The position numbers and the translations under genes were made by a program. Positions 37,138 through 45,549 of a DNA stretch of 64,000 bases are shown piece by piece; within the stretch, counting starts at the first letter, position 1; the number at the start of each line of letters is the position of its first letter. This stretch comes from Methylomonas sp. ZR1 (GTDB lineage Bacteria > Pseudomonadota > Gammaproteobacteria > Methylococcales > Methylomonadaceae), in assembly GCF_013141865.1 (NCBI RefSeq), contig NZ_RCST01000001.1, positions 3,286,001 through 3,350,000 on the forward strand, given 5' to 3'. The notes under the pieces were generated by a model. That model was not told the DNA's origin. It made no database searches and saw nothing but the letters and a program-made list of their open reading frames with translations.

Positions 37138-38864
37138 AAACGTGTCCCTGCGGCAAAATGGACTTGAAACGAGGAGTCGGCGGGTTGCAGGGGCACGGCA
37201 AAATCCAGGCGTACCAAACCAATCGGCGAGTACCAACGCACCCCCAAACCCACACCGGTCTTCACTTGAATGCCGTCCAAATTATAGGCATTGCCGGCAT
37301 CGATAAAGGCGGCCGCCCCCCAATTGTCGAGTACCGAGTGTTCATATTCAACGCTGACCACACTCAAAAAACGCCCGCCCACTACCGCGCCCGTAGCGTC
37401 CTTAGGTCCCAGTTCTTTGTAACTGTAACCACGTATGCTGTTCATACCGCCGGCAAAATAACGATAAGTAGTGGGTAGCTTGTCGAAATTATCCACCAGC
37501 GTGGCGCCTTGCTCGCCACGCAGCACAATGCGTCCCACGTCGCCAACGGGGTGCATCCACACGCCCGCCACAAACCCTTGCAGCATACTGATATGGGACA
37601 GCGGGCTTTTGTAGCTGCCATCCACTGAGAACTCCAACCGATAGCCACGTGTCGGTCGAAGCGGATTGTCCGATACCGAACGCAACCAACTGCCGCCGGG
37701 TAACAGCAATAGCGTCGTGTCGGTCGTATTCGCCGCCGTATACTTCTCGTAACTGTAGTCGATGAACAATGTCTGCTTCCAGCCACTGGTGAATGCGTGC
37801 TTCAAGCGCGCCGATAATTTCCCTGCCCACGAGGTATAACTGGTCGTGTCTTCGCGTTTCACACCCGCACCAAAGCTCAAGGAATCGTTGAGCGGATCAT
37901 CCAGCGGTACGGTGTATTCAGCACCGGCTGTAGCCAAGACCGGCGATAGATCGAGTTCGGCGTTGAAATAATGGCCCTGCGGATTGATTAGACGATTGAG
38001 ATAGGTCCCACTGACCAAAGGACCCTTATCGGTGTCGTAGCCCAAACCCATCCCGTAATGATGGCGCTTGTTCGGATACAGACTCAGCATGACGGGCACC
38101 TGCCTATCGGCTATGCCGGCTAAATCCGGATGAATATCCACCGATTTGAAATAGCCGCTGTTGGACAGCGCATTGTGCGTATCGGCTAGCTTATGACTAT
38201 CGTAATACTCGCCGGTTTTGACTTTGACCAACTTGGCAACAAACGCGGGATCAAGAACAGCCTGGTCAATCTTGACTTCGCCAAAATAAAGACGCGGTCC
38301 CGCATCGTAATGCAGCACAATATCGGCCCGATCTTGAGAAGGATCGACGCGCAATTGACTCGTGGCAAAGCGCCCTTGCAAGTAACCACGCTCTAAGGCC
38401 AATGCCTCGATTTGTTTTTTCAAGGCTTCATAATGCCCGTGATGCAGCGGGCTGCCTACTTTGGCGGATAACTTTTCCCGTAAGCTCGCGAATGCCGGAT
38501 CGTCAACCGCTTCACCGAGAAATTGCACGTCAATCGCAGTCACGCGCATCGGCTCGCCGGGCTTAATGGCAAAGCGCGCCTTCCAGCAGTCGGGCTTAAT
38601 ATCGAGATTTTTTTCTAAGCTGACGTGGTAGTAACCTAACGCGCGCAACGCATCGTCGATCTCCTGATCGGCCTTGAGGAACAGACTATTGATTTTCCAA
38701 TCAGGCGCCTTGCAGTCCTGTTCACGCAAAGACAAGCTGATTTCAACATTCCTTAATAACTCACCGTCTATGCCCTGAATCAGGACATCGGCCGAGGCCT
38801 CTAACGTCTCAAACAGGCCGACCAAAACCACCGCGTACAAGTGGAATCGATAGTTACCGGTCAT
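37134..38864 (-). CDS. tamA: TamA, outer-membrane translocation and assembly protein (Omp85 family)
   Basis: This 576-residue protein has a signal peptide (VVLVGLFETLEASA), then three POTRA domains (about 25-265; VLIQGIDGELLRNVEISL, RVTAIDVQFLGEAV, LYFGEVKIDQ). A 16-stranded BamA-like barrel follows (about 270-576). The lid-lock motif is present as GGMNSIRGYSYKELG, containing the family IRGY. The last residues FAAGTRL close the barrel. TamA works with TamB, encoded directly downstream with an ATGA overlap, in inserting some outer-membrane proteins and in phospholipid transport. Confidence 0.9.
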   Translation of the reverse strand: MTGNYRFHLYAVVLVGLFETLEASADVLIQGIDGELLRNVEISLSLREQDCKAPDWKINSLFLKADQEIDDALRALGYYHVSLEKNLDIKPDCWKARFAIKPGEPMRVTAIDVQFLGEAVDDPAFASLREKLSAKVGSPLHHGHYEALKKQIEALALERGYLQGRFATSQLRVDPSQDRADIVLHYDAGPRLYFGEVKIDQAVLDPAFVAKLVKVKTGEYYDSHKLADTHNALSNSGYFKSVDIHPDLAGIADRQVPVMLSLYPNKRHHYGMGLGYDTDKGPLVSGTYLNRLINPQGHYFNAELDLSPVLATAGAEYTVPLDDPLNDSLSFGAGVKREDTTSYTSWAGKLSARLKHAFTSGWKQTLFIDYSYEKYTAANTTDTTLLLLPGGSWLRSVSDNPLRPTRGYRLEFSVDGSYKSPLSHISMLQGFVAGVWMHPVGDVGRIVLRGEQGATLVDNFDKLPTTYRYFAGGMNSIRGYSYKELGPKDATGAVVGGRFLSVVSVEYEHSVLDNWGAAAFIDAGNAYNLDGIQVKTGVGLGVRWYSPIGLVRLDFAVPLQPADSSFQVHFAAGTRL

Positions 38865-39030
38865 CTTGGGTCATCGAAACAGGTCATAGGGAGCGCTGAA
38901 GAGGTTGCGCAGCCACTTTACCAGTGATCCAGCCCGCCTAGCAAACTGCAACCTGAGCAGTATCGGCTAAGCGGTTGGCTACTCTACGGTGCCAAGATTG
39001 GCTATGAAGCCAAGGTATGAAGTGGTAAAC

Positions 39031-40305
39031 CTACAGCCTGTCCGCCAATAAGCGGATCGGATGCACTAGCTTGCGCGCGGTTTCGGCGCGTTCGGCGTTC
39101 AGGTAAAACGCACAGCTGAAATTACTGCTAACCACCACATCCGCACCGGAGCCTTCGATGGCCTGGCGTTTGGCATTGCGCAGTTGCTGGGCATTGTCCG
39201 GGTGGCTGAGCATGTAACTGCCACCGGCACCGCAACAGAGTTGATTGTCCGGCAAGGCTTCGATATTTAAACCGGGGATTTTCCGCAACAGATCGTGAAC
39301 GGCGCGGCCGTTTTTCAACACATTGCGCTGGCTGCACGGCTCGTGCACCGCCACATTCATATTAGACGCGGCAGGCTCCAAGTTCTTCGGCCAATGTTCC
39401 AATAAAAATTCGTTGATGTCCTGCAAGCGTTTGGCAAACCAACCGGCGGTTTCGCTATTATCGCCTTGGTATTCGCTCAACATTGCGCCGCAGCCGCTGG
39501 CGACGTAAATCACCGCATCGACTTCCAACTCATAAAACGCTTCGATATTTTTATCTTTCAGAGTTTGCGCGGAGCAGCCGTTGTGCTGATGAATCGCCCC
39601 GCAACAGCCCTGGCCTTCCGGCACCACCACTTCGTAGCCTATGGTATTGAGCAATTTGATCGCGGCCCGTTGCGTGGCGCGGTCGAAATGTTCCGCGAGA
39701 CAGCCGGTAAACAAGGCCACCCGCCCGCGCTGCCGCTGCCGCCTGCCGACCGGATAAATCCCGGCCAAACTGCCCAAGGCCGGCTCGTTCAGCAGACTTT
39801 CGGCGGTAGCCAGCTTTAATTTACGTAACAAACCGCTGGCTCGCAGCGGTTTTCGCAAACCGGAACGTAAATACAAAGACAGCATGGGCAATAACATCCG
39901 CCGCCGGCGTTTGTGTTCGATAAAGTACATCGCCAACTTGGCTAACCAAGGGTGAGCCGCCGCTTCCTGCAATTTGGCTCGGGCCTGATCGAACAAGGCG
40001 CCGTAACTCATCCGGCTGGGACAGGCAGTTTCGCAGGCCCGACATTGCAGACAGTTGTCCAAATGGGCGCGTTCTTCGGCGCTAATCGGCGCATCCTCAA
40101 CCAAAATTTTGCTGATGGTGCGGATGCGTTGCCGGGGCGTTTCGGCGTCGATTTCGAACAAACGAAAAGTCGGGCAGCTGCTGACACACATGCCGCAGCG
40201 CATGCATTCGCTGGCTTCCGGGATATACGGACCGTTGGGCGCAGGTGACTGTGAGCCGTTATCGCCCGTAAATTCGCCCATGCCAAAATCCATCATATCG
40301 AACAT
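39031..40305 (-). CDS. GlcF-like Fe-S oxidoreductase at the end of the nif accessory cluster
   Basis: This 424-residue protein has two N-terminal 4Fe-4S motifs (CMRCGMCVSSCPTF near 34 and CLQCRACETACPSR near 85) and two CCG domains (FTGCLAEHF, GCCGAIHQHNG; HEPCSQRNV, LCCGAGGSYML). It aligns with GlcF, the Fe-S subunit of glycolate oxidase. No glcD or glcE is nearby. The gene starts one base after an unknown gene, using that gene's GGAGGG as ribosome site, and is the last of the co-directional run from nifE. A role in electron supply to nitrogenase or in a separate 2-hydroxyacid pathway is possible; the context favours the first only weakly. Confidence 0.85.
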   Translation of the reverse strand: MFDMMDFGMGEFTGDNGSQSPAPNGPYIPEASECMRCGMCVSSCPTFRLFEIDAETPRQRIRTISKILVEDAPISAEERAHLDNCLQCRACETACPSRMSYGALFDQARAKLQEAAAHPWLAKLAMYFIEHKRRRRMLLPMLSLYLRSGLRKPLRASGLLRKLKLATAESLLNEPALGSLAGIYPVGRRQRQRGRVALFTGCLAEHFDRATQRAAIKLLNTIGYEVVVPEGQGCCGAIHQHNGCSAQTLKDKNIEAFYELEVDAVIYVASGCGAMLSEYQGDNSETAGWFAKRLQDINEFLLEHWPKNLEPAASNMNVAVHEPCSQRNVLKNGRAVHDLLRKIPGLNIEALPDNQLCCGAGGSYMLSHPDNAQQLRNAKRQAIEGSGADVVVSSNFSCAFYLNAERAETARKLVHPIRLLADRL

Positions 40306-40306
40306 G

Positions 40307-40759
40307 TTAGCCCTCCATCATTTTGGTGTAAGCCCGGCGCAACAACTCCATTTCGGCTGGCGGCCGACCGCGTAACTCCGGCAAAGTGCGCATCTGGCAA
40401 CCCAAGGCCTGCATCAAGCGGTGCGGCGGATCCAGCAGCTTGAAACGCGCCATATACACCGTGACGGTGCCTTTTGGGGTATCGACATATTCCTTAAAAC
40501 CGGCTTCGGCATAGAGTAAGTCGTTATCAAACCCCAGCAGACGATTGATGGCGTTAACCAGCGTTGCCGGATGCACGGTGATTTTTCCGTCGTTTACCGT
40601 CGCATCTTCATCGAAGGCAACCGACAGCGGCGGCAAGGACTGCGGAAAGCACACGCTGCCGCCGGCCTGCTGGGCAAACAAGGTCAAAGCGCTGATATCG
40701 CCTTTGTACATCAATAATAATCGGTGGCTATTAAATGCCTCCGGTACTGCGTTGTTCAT
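40307..40759 (-). CDS. Conserved-looking unknown protein of the nif accessory cluster
   Basis: This 150-residue soluble protein has no signal or membrane helix. It begins MNNAVPEAFNSHRLLLMYKG and has VTVYMARFKLLDPPHRLMQA; the C-terminus is basic and helical (RGRPPAEMELLRRAYTKMM). Its stop carries the ribosome site of the GlcF-like gene, and 3 bases separate it from the DUF364 gene, so it is part of one transcript. I recognise no family. Confidence 0.65.
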   Translation of the reverse strand: MNNAVPEAFNSHRLLLMYKGDISALTLFAQQAGGSVCFPQSLPPLSVAFDEDATVNDGKITVHPATLVNAINRLLGFDNDLLYAEAGFKEYVDTPKGTVTVYMARFKLLDPPHRLMQALGCQMRTLPELRGRPPAEMELLRRAYTKMMEG

Positions 40760-40762
40760 TGC

Positions 40763-41725
40763 TTAGCCAGGCGCACAATTGTCCCACAGCGATTTAAAGC
40801 TGCTATCCAAGCGCGACAGCCGGCTGTTGATTTGGTCCAACAATGAGTACTGCGGGAAGCGCGCCTTATTACCGTCGCGATACCATTGCTCCATCGCTTC
40901 GGTCAGCTGGGTTCTTTCGTTAAAACAATCGGCGATTTGCTGCTTCAACCAGCTAATACTGCTTTGCGGGGCCAGTTCCGCCACGCGGTAGCGTAAGCCA
41001 TTATTAAAGATCCGCACGCCTCCGCCTTGCGCGGCGGTGTGATACAAGGCCGCTTGATCGACAACTTCCACCCCGGCCAGATAATCGATGCCAAACTCAT
41101 GCAACTGCGGCAGCCACGGTACGGTGGGGCCCATCAACACGGTTTTGGCGTGACTGGATAGCTCTACCAGCCGCGGAAAGGTTTTATTCGGAATACTGCT
41201 GGCGGTCAAAAACACCCAGTCAGCTTGCGGCAATAAAAACTCGCACGCGGAATCCGGCAGATCGGCAGCAGACGGTTGTCGCTCCAAAATGGTTAAATGC
41301 ATTTTGTCTTGATAGCGTTCGATGCCCGGATAACGGCCGATCACCACCACGTTTTTGCCATGCAGCTGCGGCAAAAAATGCTCGAACACCGCCAGATTGG
41401 CATGTTCGTCGTGACTGTCCAACACCAGCGAATCCGGCAAAGGCCGGGCGTTGATGCAACTGTTGATGGCTGCCATGGCAACCGTGGCTTTATACGGTTC
41501 CCATTCGGTAATCCAGGCGGCTAAATCCGTCACCGGTTTGCCCACCAAGGTGCCGGACCACGGCAAGGTGCGCGTGTTCTGCCCCGGACTCATCGCCAAA
41601 CCGGCGGTCGCCCGGCCCTGACTTTGGCACACTGTCCAAACCAAACCGATCATCAGGTTGTCCACCACGGCATCGCTGCTGCAATAGTCCAGCAGCAGTT
41701 CGTACAAGCGTTTTGGGTTAGCCAT
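40763..41725 (-). CDS. DUF364/DUF4213-type protein (putative metal-chelation family)
   Basis: In this 320-residue soluble protein, the N-terminal part (YELLLDYCSSDAVVDNLMIG; MSPGQNTRTLPWSG) is DUF4213-like. The later Rossmann-like part (VVVIGRYPGIERY; ADWVFLTASSIPNKTFPRL; TVLMGPTVPWLPQLHEFGID) matches DUF364. The family is described as putative heavy-metal chelation proteins and is often near genes for metal cofactors. Inside a nif cluster, handling of Mo, V or an FeMo-co precursor is an attractive but unproved idea. Confidence 0.75.
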   Translation of the reverse strand: MANPKRLYELLLDYCSSDAVVDNLMIGLVWTVCQSQGRATAGLAMSPGQNTRTLPWSGTLVGKPVTDLAAWITEWEPYKATVAMAAINSCINARPLPDSLVLDSHDEHANLAVFEHFLPQLHGKNVVVIGRYPGIERYQDKMHLTILERQPSAADLPDSACEFLLPQADWVFLTASSIPNKTFPRLVELSSHAKTVLMGPTVPWLPQLHEFGIDYLAGVEVVDQAALYHTAAQGGGVRIFNNGLRYRVAELAPQSSISWLKQQIADCFNERTQLTEAMEQWYRDGNKARFPQYSLLDQINSRLSRLDSSFKSLWDNCAPG

Positions 41726-41734
41726 TGCCCCCCC

Positions 41735-42115
41735 TTATTGCGGGATGTCTAGCAATTTTGCTTCGGTTTTAATGTTGTCTTGCTGGCCCCAGGCATTAAT
41801 GGCCTCGACGAACCATTGTTTTTTGGTCGGGTGCGGCTGCACAACATCGTATTCGGCATAAAAACTGCCGTCGCCATGAAATTTAATCTGACCGATGCGC
41901 TGCTTACCGGCATTGTACCAATAACCCACCAGATCCTGAGTTTGGGTAAACGGGTCGGTGACTAAACTGAACTCGGCGCTATCGAATTTCGGCAAACTGA
42001 GTTCGGTTTGCAGTGGAAAGCCCAGCTTGACGATATTTTCTATAATGCGTTGACAGACTGTCTCGCCGAAAGCCCGCCGCGCCGAGACCTGCTCGGCAAC
42101 CTGTTCGCTGGTCAT
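41735..42115 (-). CDS. Small unknown protein of the nif accessory cluster
   Basis: This 126-residue soluble protein has ERSARRAFGETVCQRIIENI-like helix content at the start and a beta-rich middle (VGYWYNAGKQRIGQIKFHGD; GSFYAEYDVVQPHPTKKQWF). It overlaps the upstream TPR gene by four bases (ATGA), so the two are translationally coupled. I recognise no family. Confidence 0.65.
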   Translation of the reverse strand: MTSEQVAEQVSARRAFGETVCQRIIENIVKLGFPLQTELSLPKFDSAEFSLVTDPFTQTQDLVGYWYNAGKQRIGQIKFHGDGSFYAEYDVVQPHPTKKQWFVEAINAWGQQDNIKTEAKLLDIPQ

Positions 42116-42618
42116 GCGGCATCCTCCAGCACGGCGTCGGCCAAATCCATAATCACCGAGGCGCCGGAACGGTCTTCCGGATCAAGCGCGCGCATCAACA
42201 CCAGTATGGACTGGGCTTCCGCATCCAATTGCCGCCGCAGTTTGATAAAGGCTAGCGCTTTTAAACTGTAGAGATAAAACAGCGCGACGTCGCTGGCGTA
42301 CATATCCCACTGCGCCAACTCGCGGCCCAATTGCCGATAGTCGGCCGGAAAACCACCCTGCCGGGCCGCTTCGTTTAGCGCCGCCATCACTTCAAGCTCG
42401 GCTTCCAGCAAACGGCCTTGGTAAAAATAGAACTTATACAAGGCAAAATAGGTTTGCAGGCAAGTAGCGTCCAAAGCCTGAGCCTGTCTGAAATATTTTT
42501 CCGCCAAAGGCTTGTCCGCATGACTGGCCGCTACCGCCATCTGCAACAGTTTATTCACCTCTTCCGGCACATCCGGACTGAATAACACCCGTTCTTCAAA
42601 AAAGCCGAGCTGACTCAT
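42112..42618 (-). CDS. TPR-like protein of the nif accessory cluster
   Basis: This 168-residue all-helical protein has tetratricopeptide-like repeats (AVAASHADKPLAEKYFRQAQ; YFALYKFYFYQGRLLEAELE; ALAFIKLRRQLDAEAQSI). TPR proteins are docking scaffolds. The gene begins 3 bases after the 2Fe-2S ferredoxin gene and overlaps the next gene, so a role with the ferredoxin in nitrogenase maturation or electron delivery is plausible. Confidence 0.7.
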   Translation of the reverse strand: MSQLGFFEERVLFSPDVPEEVNKLLQMAVAASHADKPLAEKYFRQAQALDATCLQTYFALYKFYFYQGRLLEAELEVMAALNEAARQGGFPADYRQLGRELAQWDMYASDVALFYLYSLKALAFIKLRRQLDAEAQSILVLMRALDPEDRSGASVIMDLADAVLEDAA

Positions 42619-42621
42619 GGA

Positions 42622-42945
42622 TTACCAGACCTCGGCGGGCGCAACCAACGCGGCGACCGGCTCGCCACCCAACAAATGCTGATCGATGATGGTTTTGACA
42701 TCATCCTTGGTGACTTTGCCGTACATCACCCCTTCCGGATAGACCAACACGCTGGGTCCCAGCATGCAAGGGCCCATGCAACCGGTGTTGGTCAGGCCGA
42801 TTTTCTCGAACAGGTTGCGAGCTTGAATTTGGTTCATGAACTCGTTCATCACCTCGGCACAACCACTGGCGGTACAGGAGCCGCGCGGATGGCCTTGCGG
42901 ACGGGCTTGAGTGCAGACGAATACGTGTTTATCGGGACGAGGCAT
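42622..42945 (-). CDS. Thioredoxin-like [2Fe-2S] ferredoxin, nif-associated
   Basis: This 107-residue protein has cysteines C11 and C24 (CTQARPQGHPRGSC) and C56/C60 (NTGCMGPC), the C-x12-C...C-x3-C pattern of thioredoxin-fold 2Fe-2S ferredoxins, with an extra C29. It is probably a low-potential electron carrier or a protective 2Fe-2S protein for nitrogenase. AAGGAATCCCACT precedes the ATG. It is the first gene after the repeat-filled gap 42946-43701 and heads a tight group of unknown genes. Confidence 0.85.
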   Translation of the reverse strand: MPRPDKHVFVCTQARPQGHPRGSCTASGCAEVMNEFMNQIQARNLFEKIGLTNTGCMGPCMLGPSVLVYPEGVMYGKVTKDDVKTIIDQHLLGGEPVAALVAPAEVW

Positions 42946-42979
42946 AGTGGGATTCCTTATGGTTTAACTAAAAATAAGG

Positions 42980-43295
42980 TGTCGCTATCGCGACGAATTC
43001 ATTGATGTCGGTTCTCGGACCGACAACCGAGACACTTTCTTTTGCTCCGCCAAAAGAAAGTATCCAAAGAAAAGGCGGCCCGGATGCCACTTGTTCCCTG
43101 CGCTCCTCGCTTTTGAACGGGGTTGCCGAAAGGGGCTCCCCGCCCCTTCGGCAACGCGCCGCATCCCTGCGGCGCCCCTGCGGGCTGCTCACTCGGCACA
43201 TCCATGTGCCTCGCCCTTCGGGTGCTGCGCATGCAAATCGGCTATCCTGCCGATTTGTCCGTTCAAAAGCTCCGGTGCTCGGCGCGGCATACGGG
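42980..43295 (-). repeat. Hairpin-rich nif-region repeat, copy A (inverted)
   Basis: This copy runs opposite to copies B and C. Starting from its plus-strand left end it carries the same GTCGGT...ACCGAC hairpin, an ACTTTCTTTTG / CAAAAGAAAGT hairpin, then TTGCCGAAAGGGGC.../GCCCCTTCGGCAA and GCGCCGCA/TGCGGCGC stems. It ends with GGTGCTCGGCGCGGCATACGG, the complement of the left end of B and C. The centre has diverged from B and C. Frames across it are not genes. Boundaries are approximate. Confidence 0.7.
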
Positions 43296-43449
43296 AGACG
43301 ACCGTTCTACTCTCGATGCTCCTAGATTTACATCCAGCACCAGAAAACTAAAAAGGGCTTTTACAAAGCATTGTGAACCTAAAACAGCTGGCGACAGCTC
43401 ACCCCCGAATTAACTCCAATAACTTAGCAATTCCGGGACAAGCCAGATC

Positions 43450-43697
43450 CCCTATGCCGCGCCGAGCACCGCAGCGTTTATCGAGATTAGCCCGAAGGGG
43501 TGCGGCAGGGATGCCGCACGTCGGCGGAGGGGCTGGGAAGCCCCTTCTGCCGACCCTCGATAAACGCTGCGGCGCGCAGGATCAAAGCGGCATCGGGGTG
43601 GCCTTTCTTTTGGTGACTTTTCTTTGGCCAAGCAAAGAAAAGTCACTCGGCTGTCGGTCCGAGAACCGACATTAAAAAGGCCGTCGCGCCAGCGACA
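43450..43697 (+). repeat. Hairpin-rich nif-region repeat, copy B
   Basis: The copy has three stacked structures. A long stem CCGCAGCGTTTATCGAG (to 43485) pairs with 43556-43572. Inside it are GTGCGGC.../GCCGCAC and GTCGGCGGAGGGGC.../GCCCCTTCTGCCGAC stems. GTGACTTTTCTTTG (43613-43626) pairs with 43633-43646, and GTCGGT pairs with ACCGAC (to 43670). It shares most of its sequence with copy C (44789-45038) in the same orientation. With inverted copy A it fills the gap between two ferredoxin genes. Confidence 0.8.
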
Positions 43698-43701
43698 CAA
43701 A

Positions 43702-44019
43702 CTAAGCCGCCGCCTTATGCTGATGCGTAAAACAATCCTTAGGACAAACCTTGGAGCACGCCTCGCAACCAATGCAGTCGGCAGCATTTTTCAAGCTCAT
43801 CACCATGCTGTTATCGTCATCGTCCTCAAAGTCGCCGTAATCGTCGCCAAAATCTTCGGCTGATAAGGCTTCGTCTTTTTCGACCAAATCAAATACGTCG
43901 CGCGGACAAACCTTGAAACAACGGCCGCAACCGATACAAGTACGCTGATTAATGTCGGTAACGTAAGACGGTGTCCAGACGGTGCCGCCAAAGGTCACGC
44001 CGGTTACAAATTCGCTCAT
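43702..44019 (-). CDS. fdxB: Ferredoxin III, nif-specific (2 x 4Fe-4S)
   Basis: This 105-residue protein has two full cluster motifs, CIGCGRCFKVCP (Cys 28, 31, 34, 38) and CIGCEACSKVCP (Cys 82, 85, 88, 92), separated by an acidic linker (residues about 52-69, rich in Asp and Glu). The start TVWTPSYVTDINQRTCIGCG and the long acidic insert are typical of the nif-specific ferredoxin III family. It is expected to carry electrons to nitrogenase or to cofactor assembly. AGGAGA precedes the ATG. The CCE_0567-type gene lies 9 bases upstream. Confidence 0.9.
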   Translation of the reverse strand: MSEFVTGVTFGGTVWTPSYVTDINQRTCIGCGRCFKVCPRDVFDLVEKDEALSAEDFGDDYGDFEDDDDNSMVMSLKNAADCIGCEACSKVCPKDCFTHQHKAAA

Positions 44020-44028
44020 GATCGTCTC

Positions 44029-44244
44029 CTAGGCCGTTTCTTTGCTTGCAGCCAAGAACTTCTTGTTGGCATCATCCCAGGCTTTGCAGGCGTCGTAAGT
44101 GGCTTGCGCAATACCCATCAGCTCACCATAGGCATCCGGCAATCTGTCTTCGATCAAATCGTGCAATACCGAGGCCGCCTCGCTAGCAATACGCTTGGCT
44201 TTCTTCACGTCTTTTTCCAATACTTTCAGTTCTTCGTCGCTCAT
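44029..44244 (-). CDS. CCE_0567-type (DUF683) small helical protein
   Basis: I start this 71-residue protein at ATG 44244 because GAGGTG lies just upstream; an in-frame ATG at 44256 would overlap the previous gene. It is a two-helix protein (SDEELKVLEKDVKKAKRIAS; DAYGELMGIAQATYDACKAW). The family is found next to nifX and the NifX-associated gene in diazotrophs, and a cyanobacterial member is described as a metalloprotein. The exact role is unknown. Confidence 0.85.
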   Translation of the reverse strand: MSDEELKVLEKDVKKAKRIASEAASVLHDLIEDRLPDAYGELMGIAQATYDACKAWDDANKKFLAASKETA

Positions 44245-44252
44245 CGCACACC

Positions 44253-44726
44253 TCAAGCTTCGGCTACTTCTCTATACGTGGTGATCAAACCCAGCGCTTT
44301 CTCAATCGTGGCGTCGGTTTTGGCGGCCAAATCTTCCAGGCTGGGAAAACCAAAACGATGCACGTCGCGCAAGACTTTATCCACCACGATCAATTTGCCG
44401 ACCAATACCAAAGCCCGGCCGAAACCTTCGTGGGTGATGTTGATGACCGGTACCGCCATCAAGCCGCCTTTCTTCTCAATCAGCGAGGCAATGGAGTTGT
44501 AATAGGCTTTGACCCGCGCCAAAGTAATTTCGTCCGGATCGCCAATAATCGGAATCTCGCGCTTACGTTCTTTAGTCATGACCAAGGGATCGATGATCTT
44601 TTCTTCCGACCAGCCTTCGTAAGTGTCGTAGGTATCGAGTGCGCGCAGTTGTTTGACCATCTCGACGACGATTTCCGAGTTCATGAACGGGTCGCCTGCT
44701 TCGACGACTAATGCGGGTTGGGCCAT
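44253..44726 (-). CDS. NifX-associated nitrogen fixation protein (DUF269)
   Basis: This 157-residue protein has LVVEAGDPFMNSEIVVEMVK, KIIDPLVMTKERKREIPIIG and FGRALVLVGKLIVVDKVLRD, all typical of the DUF269/NifX-associated family that almost always follows nifX. GGAGAACCACC precedes the ATG. It probably assists FeMo-cofactor precursor handling. Repeat copy C separates it from nifX (347-base gap), so it may depend on read-through from nifE or on a promoter in the gap that I could not identify. Confidence 0.9.
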   Translation of the reverse strand: MAQPALVVEAGDPFMNSEIVVEMVKQLRALDTYDTYEGWSEEKIIDPLVMTKERKREIPIIGDPDEITLARVKAYYNSIASLIEKKGGLMAVPVINITHEGFGRALVLVGKLIVVDKVLRDVHRFGFPSLEDLAAKTDATIEKALGLITTYREVAEA

Positions 44727-44788
44727 GGTGGTTCTCCTAATTTAATGTTTGATCAATTTGAATACATTTAATCGCGCTAGGCGCTAAA

Positions 44789-45038
44789 TCCCGTATGCCG
44801 CGCCGAGCACCGAAGCGTTTATCGAGAATTGCCCGAAGGGGTGCGGCAAGGATGCCGCACGTCGGCGGAGGGGCTGGGAAGCCCCTTCTGCCGACCCTCG
44901 ATAAACGCTTCGGCGCGCAGGATCAAAGCGGCATTTCGGGTGTCGTTTCTTTTGGATACTTTTCTTTGGACAAGCAAAGAAAAGTATCGCGGTCGTCGGT
45001 CCGCGAACCGACATTAAAATCAGTCGTTGCGTCAGCAA
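44789..45038 (+). repeat. Hairpin-rich nif-region repeat, copy C
   Basis: This copy has the same orientation and layout as copy B. The long stem is CCGAAGCGTTTATCGAG (44810-44826) with its complement at 44897-44913; where B has C:G, C has A:T. The second stem GATACTTTTCTTTG (44955-44968) pairs with 44975-44988; B has GTGAC/GTCAC there, a double compensatory change. It sits between nifX and the NifX-associated gene. Open frames across it are artefacts of the repeat. Confidence 0.8.
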
Positions 45039-45073
45039 CTCAAAAATCCGGCCGTTAAGTAGCCGCGACAAAA

Positions 45074-45505
45074 TCATTCATCCCACCCCTCCTCTTCCAT
45101 CGCGTTAAACCGCTCCGGATTGGGGCCTTTGTGTTGGTTGATGGCTTTGGCCAGCCAACTGGATGGGCCGGCTTTCATTTCGGCTTGTAAATCCGCGATC
45201 AGATCCTTGACGGTGCTGCCTTCGTGGACTTTGACCGGCTGAATGCCTTGCGCGACGATTTGTTTCACTGCAGAGGCACCAATCGCCAGGCAATACACGG
45301 CCGCGCAGCCTTCCAGCAACTGAATCTTCACCGACAACTTGTCTTCGTTACCATCCTGTGCGAGTTCGCCAAATTGCGCGGCTTCCATGAATTCGGACTG
45401 CTCCGGATCCACTGCGTAGACAGCAAACGATTTGGCTGAGCCAAAATGCTGATCAACGTGCACCATGTCGGTAGTGGCAAAAGCGACTTTAATAGCGGTT
45501 TCCAT
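45074..45505 (-). CDS. nifX: NifX, FeMo-cofactor precursor carrier
   Basis: I start this 143-residue protein at ATG 45505, which has AGAGGA at good spacing; upstream in-frame ATGs overlap nifN without a better ribosome site. The Dinitrogenase iron-molybdenum cofactor fold is clear: KVAFATTDMVHVDQHFGSAK, FAVYAVDPEQSEF and LLEGCAAVYCLAIGASAVKQ. NifX binds NifB-co and FeMo-co precursors and passes them to NifEN. It lies 44 bases after nifN in the same operon. The C-terminal AMEEEGWDE is acidic, as in other NifX. Confidence 0.9.
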   Translation of the reverse strand: METAIKVAFATTDMVHVDQHFGSAKSFAVYAVDPEQSEFMEAAQFGELAQDGNEDKLSVKIQLLEGCAAVYCLAIGASAVKQIVAQGIQPVKVHEGSTVKDLIADLQAEMKAGPSSWLAKAINQHKGPNPERFNAMEEEGWDE

Positions 45506-45549
45506 AGGCATCCTCTGTTCGTGGGTATGCAAAACGTGCATGCGGCGGG

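Noticed and set aside
43002..43675. Several open frames of 75-110 codons in the gap between the two ferredoxin genes, on both strands
   Set aside because: They lie wholly inside repeat copies A and B, and their translations mirror the hairpins; similar frames recur in copy C.
44784..45077. Open frames of 60-97 codons between nifX and the NifX-associated gene
   Set aside because: They are produced by repeat copy C and have no ribosome site or family likeness.
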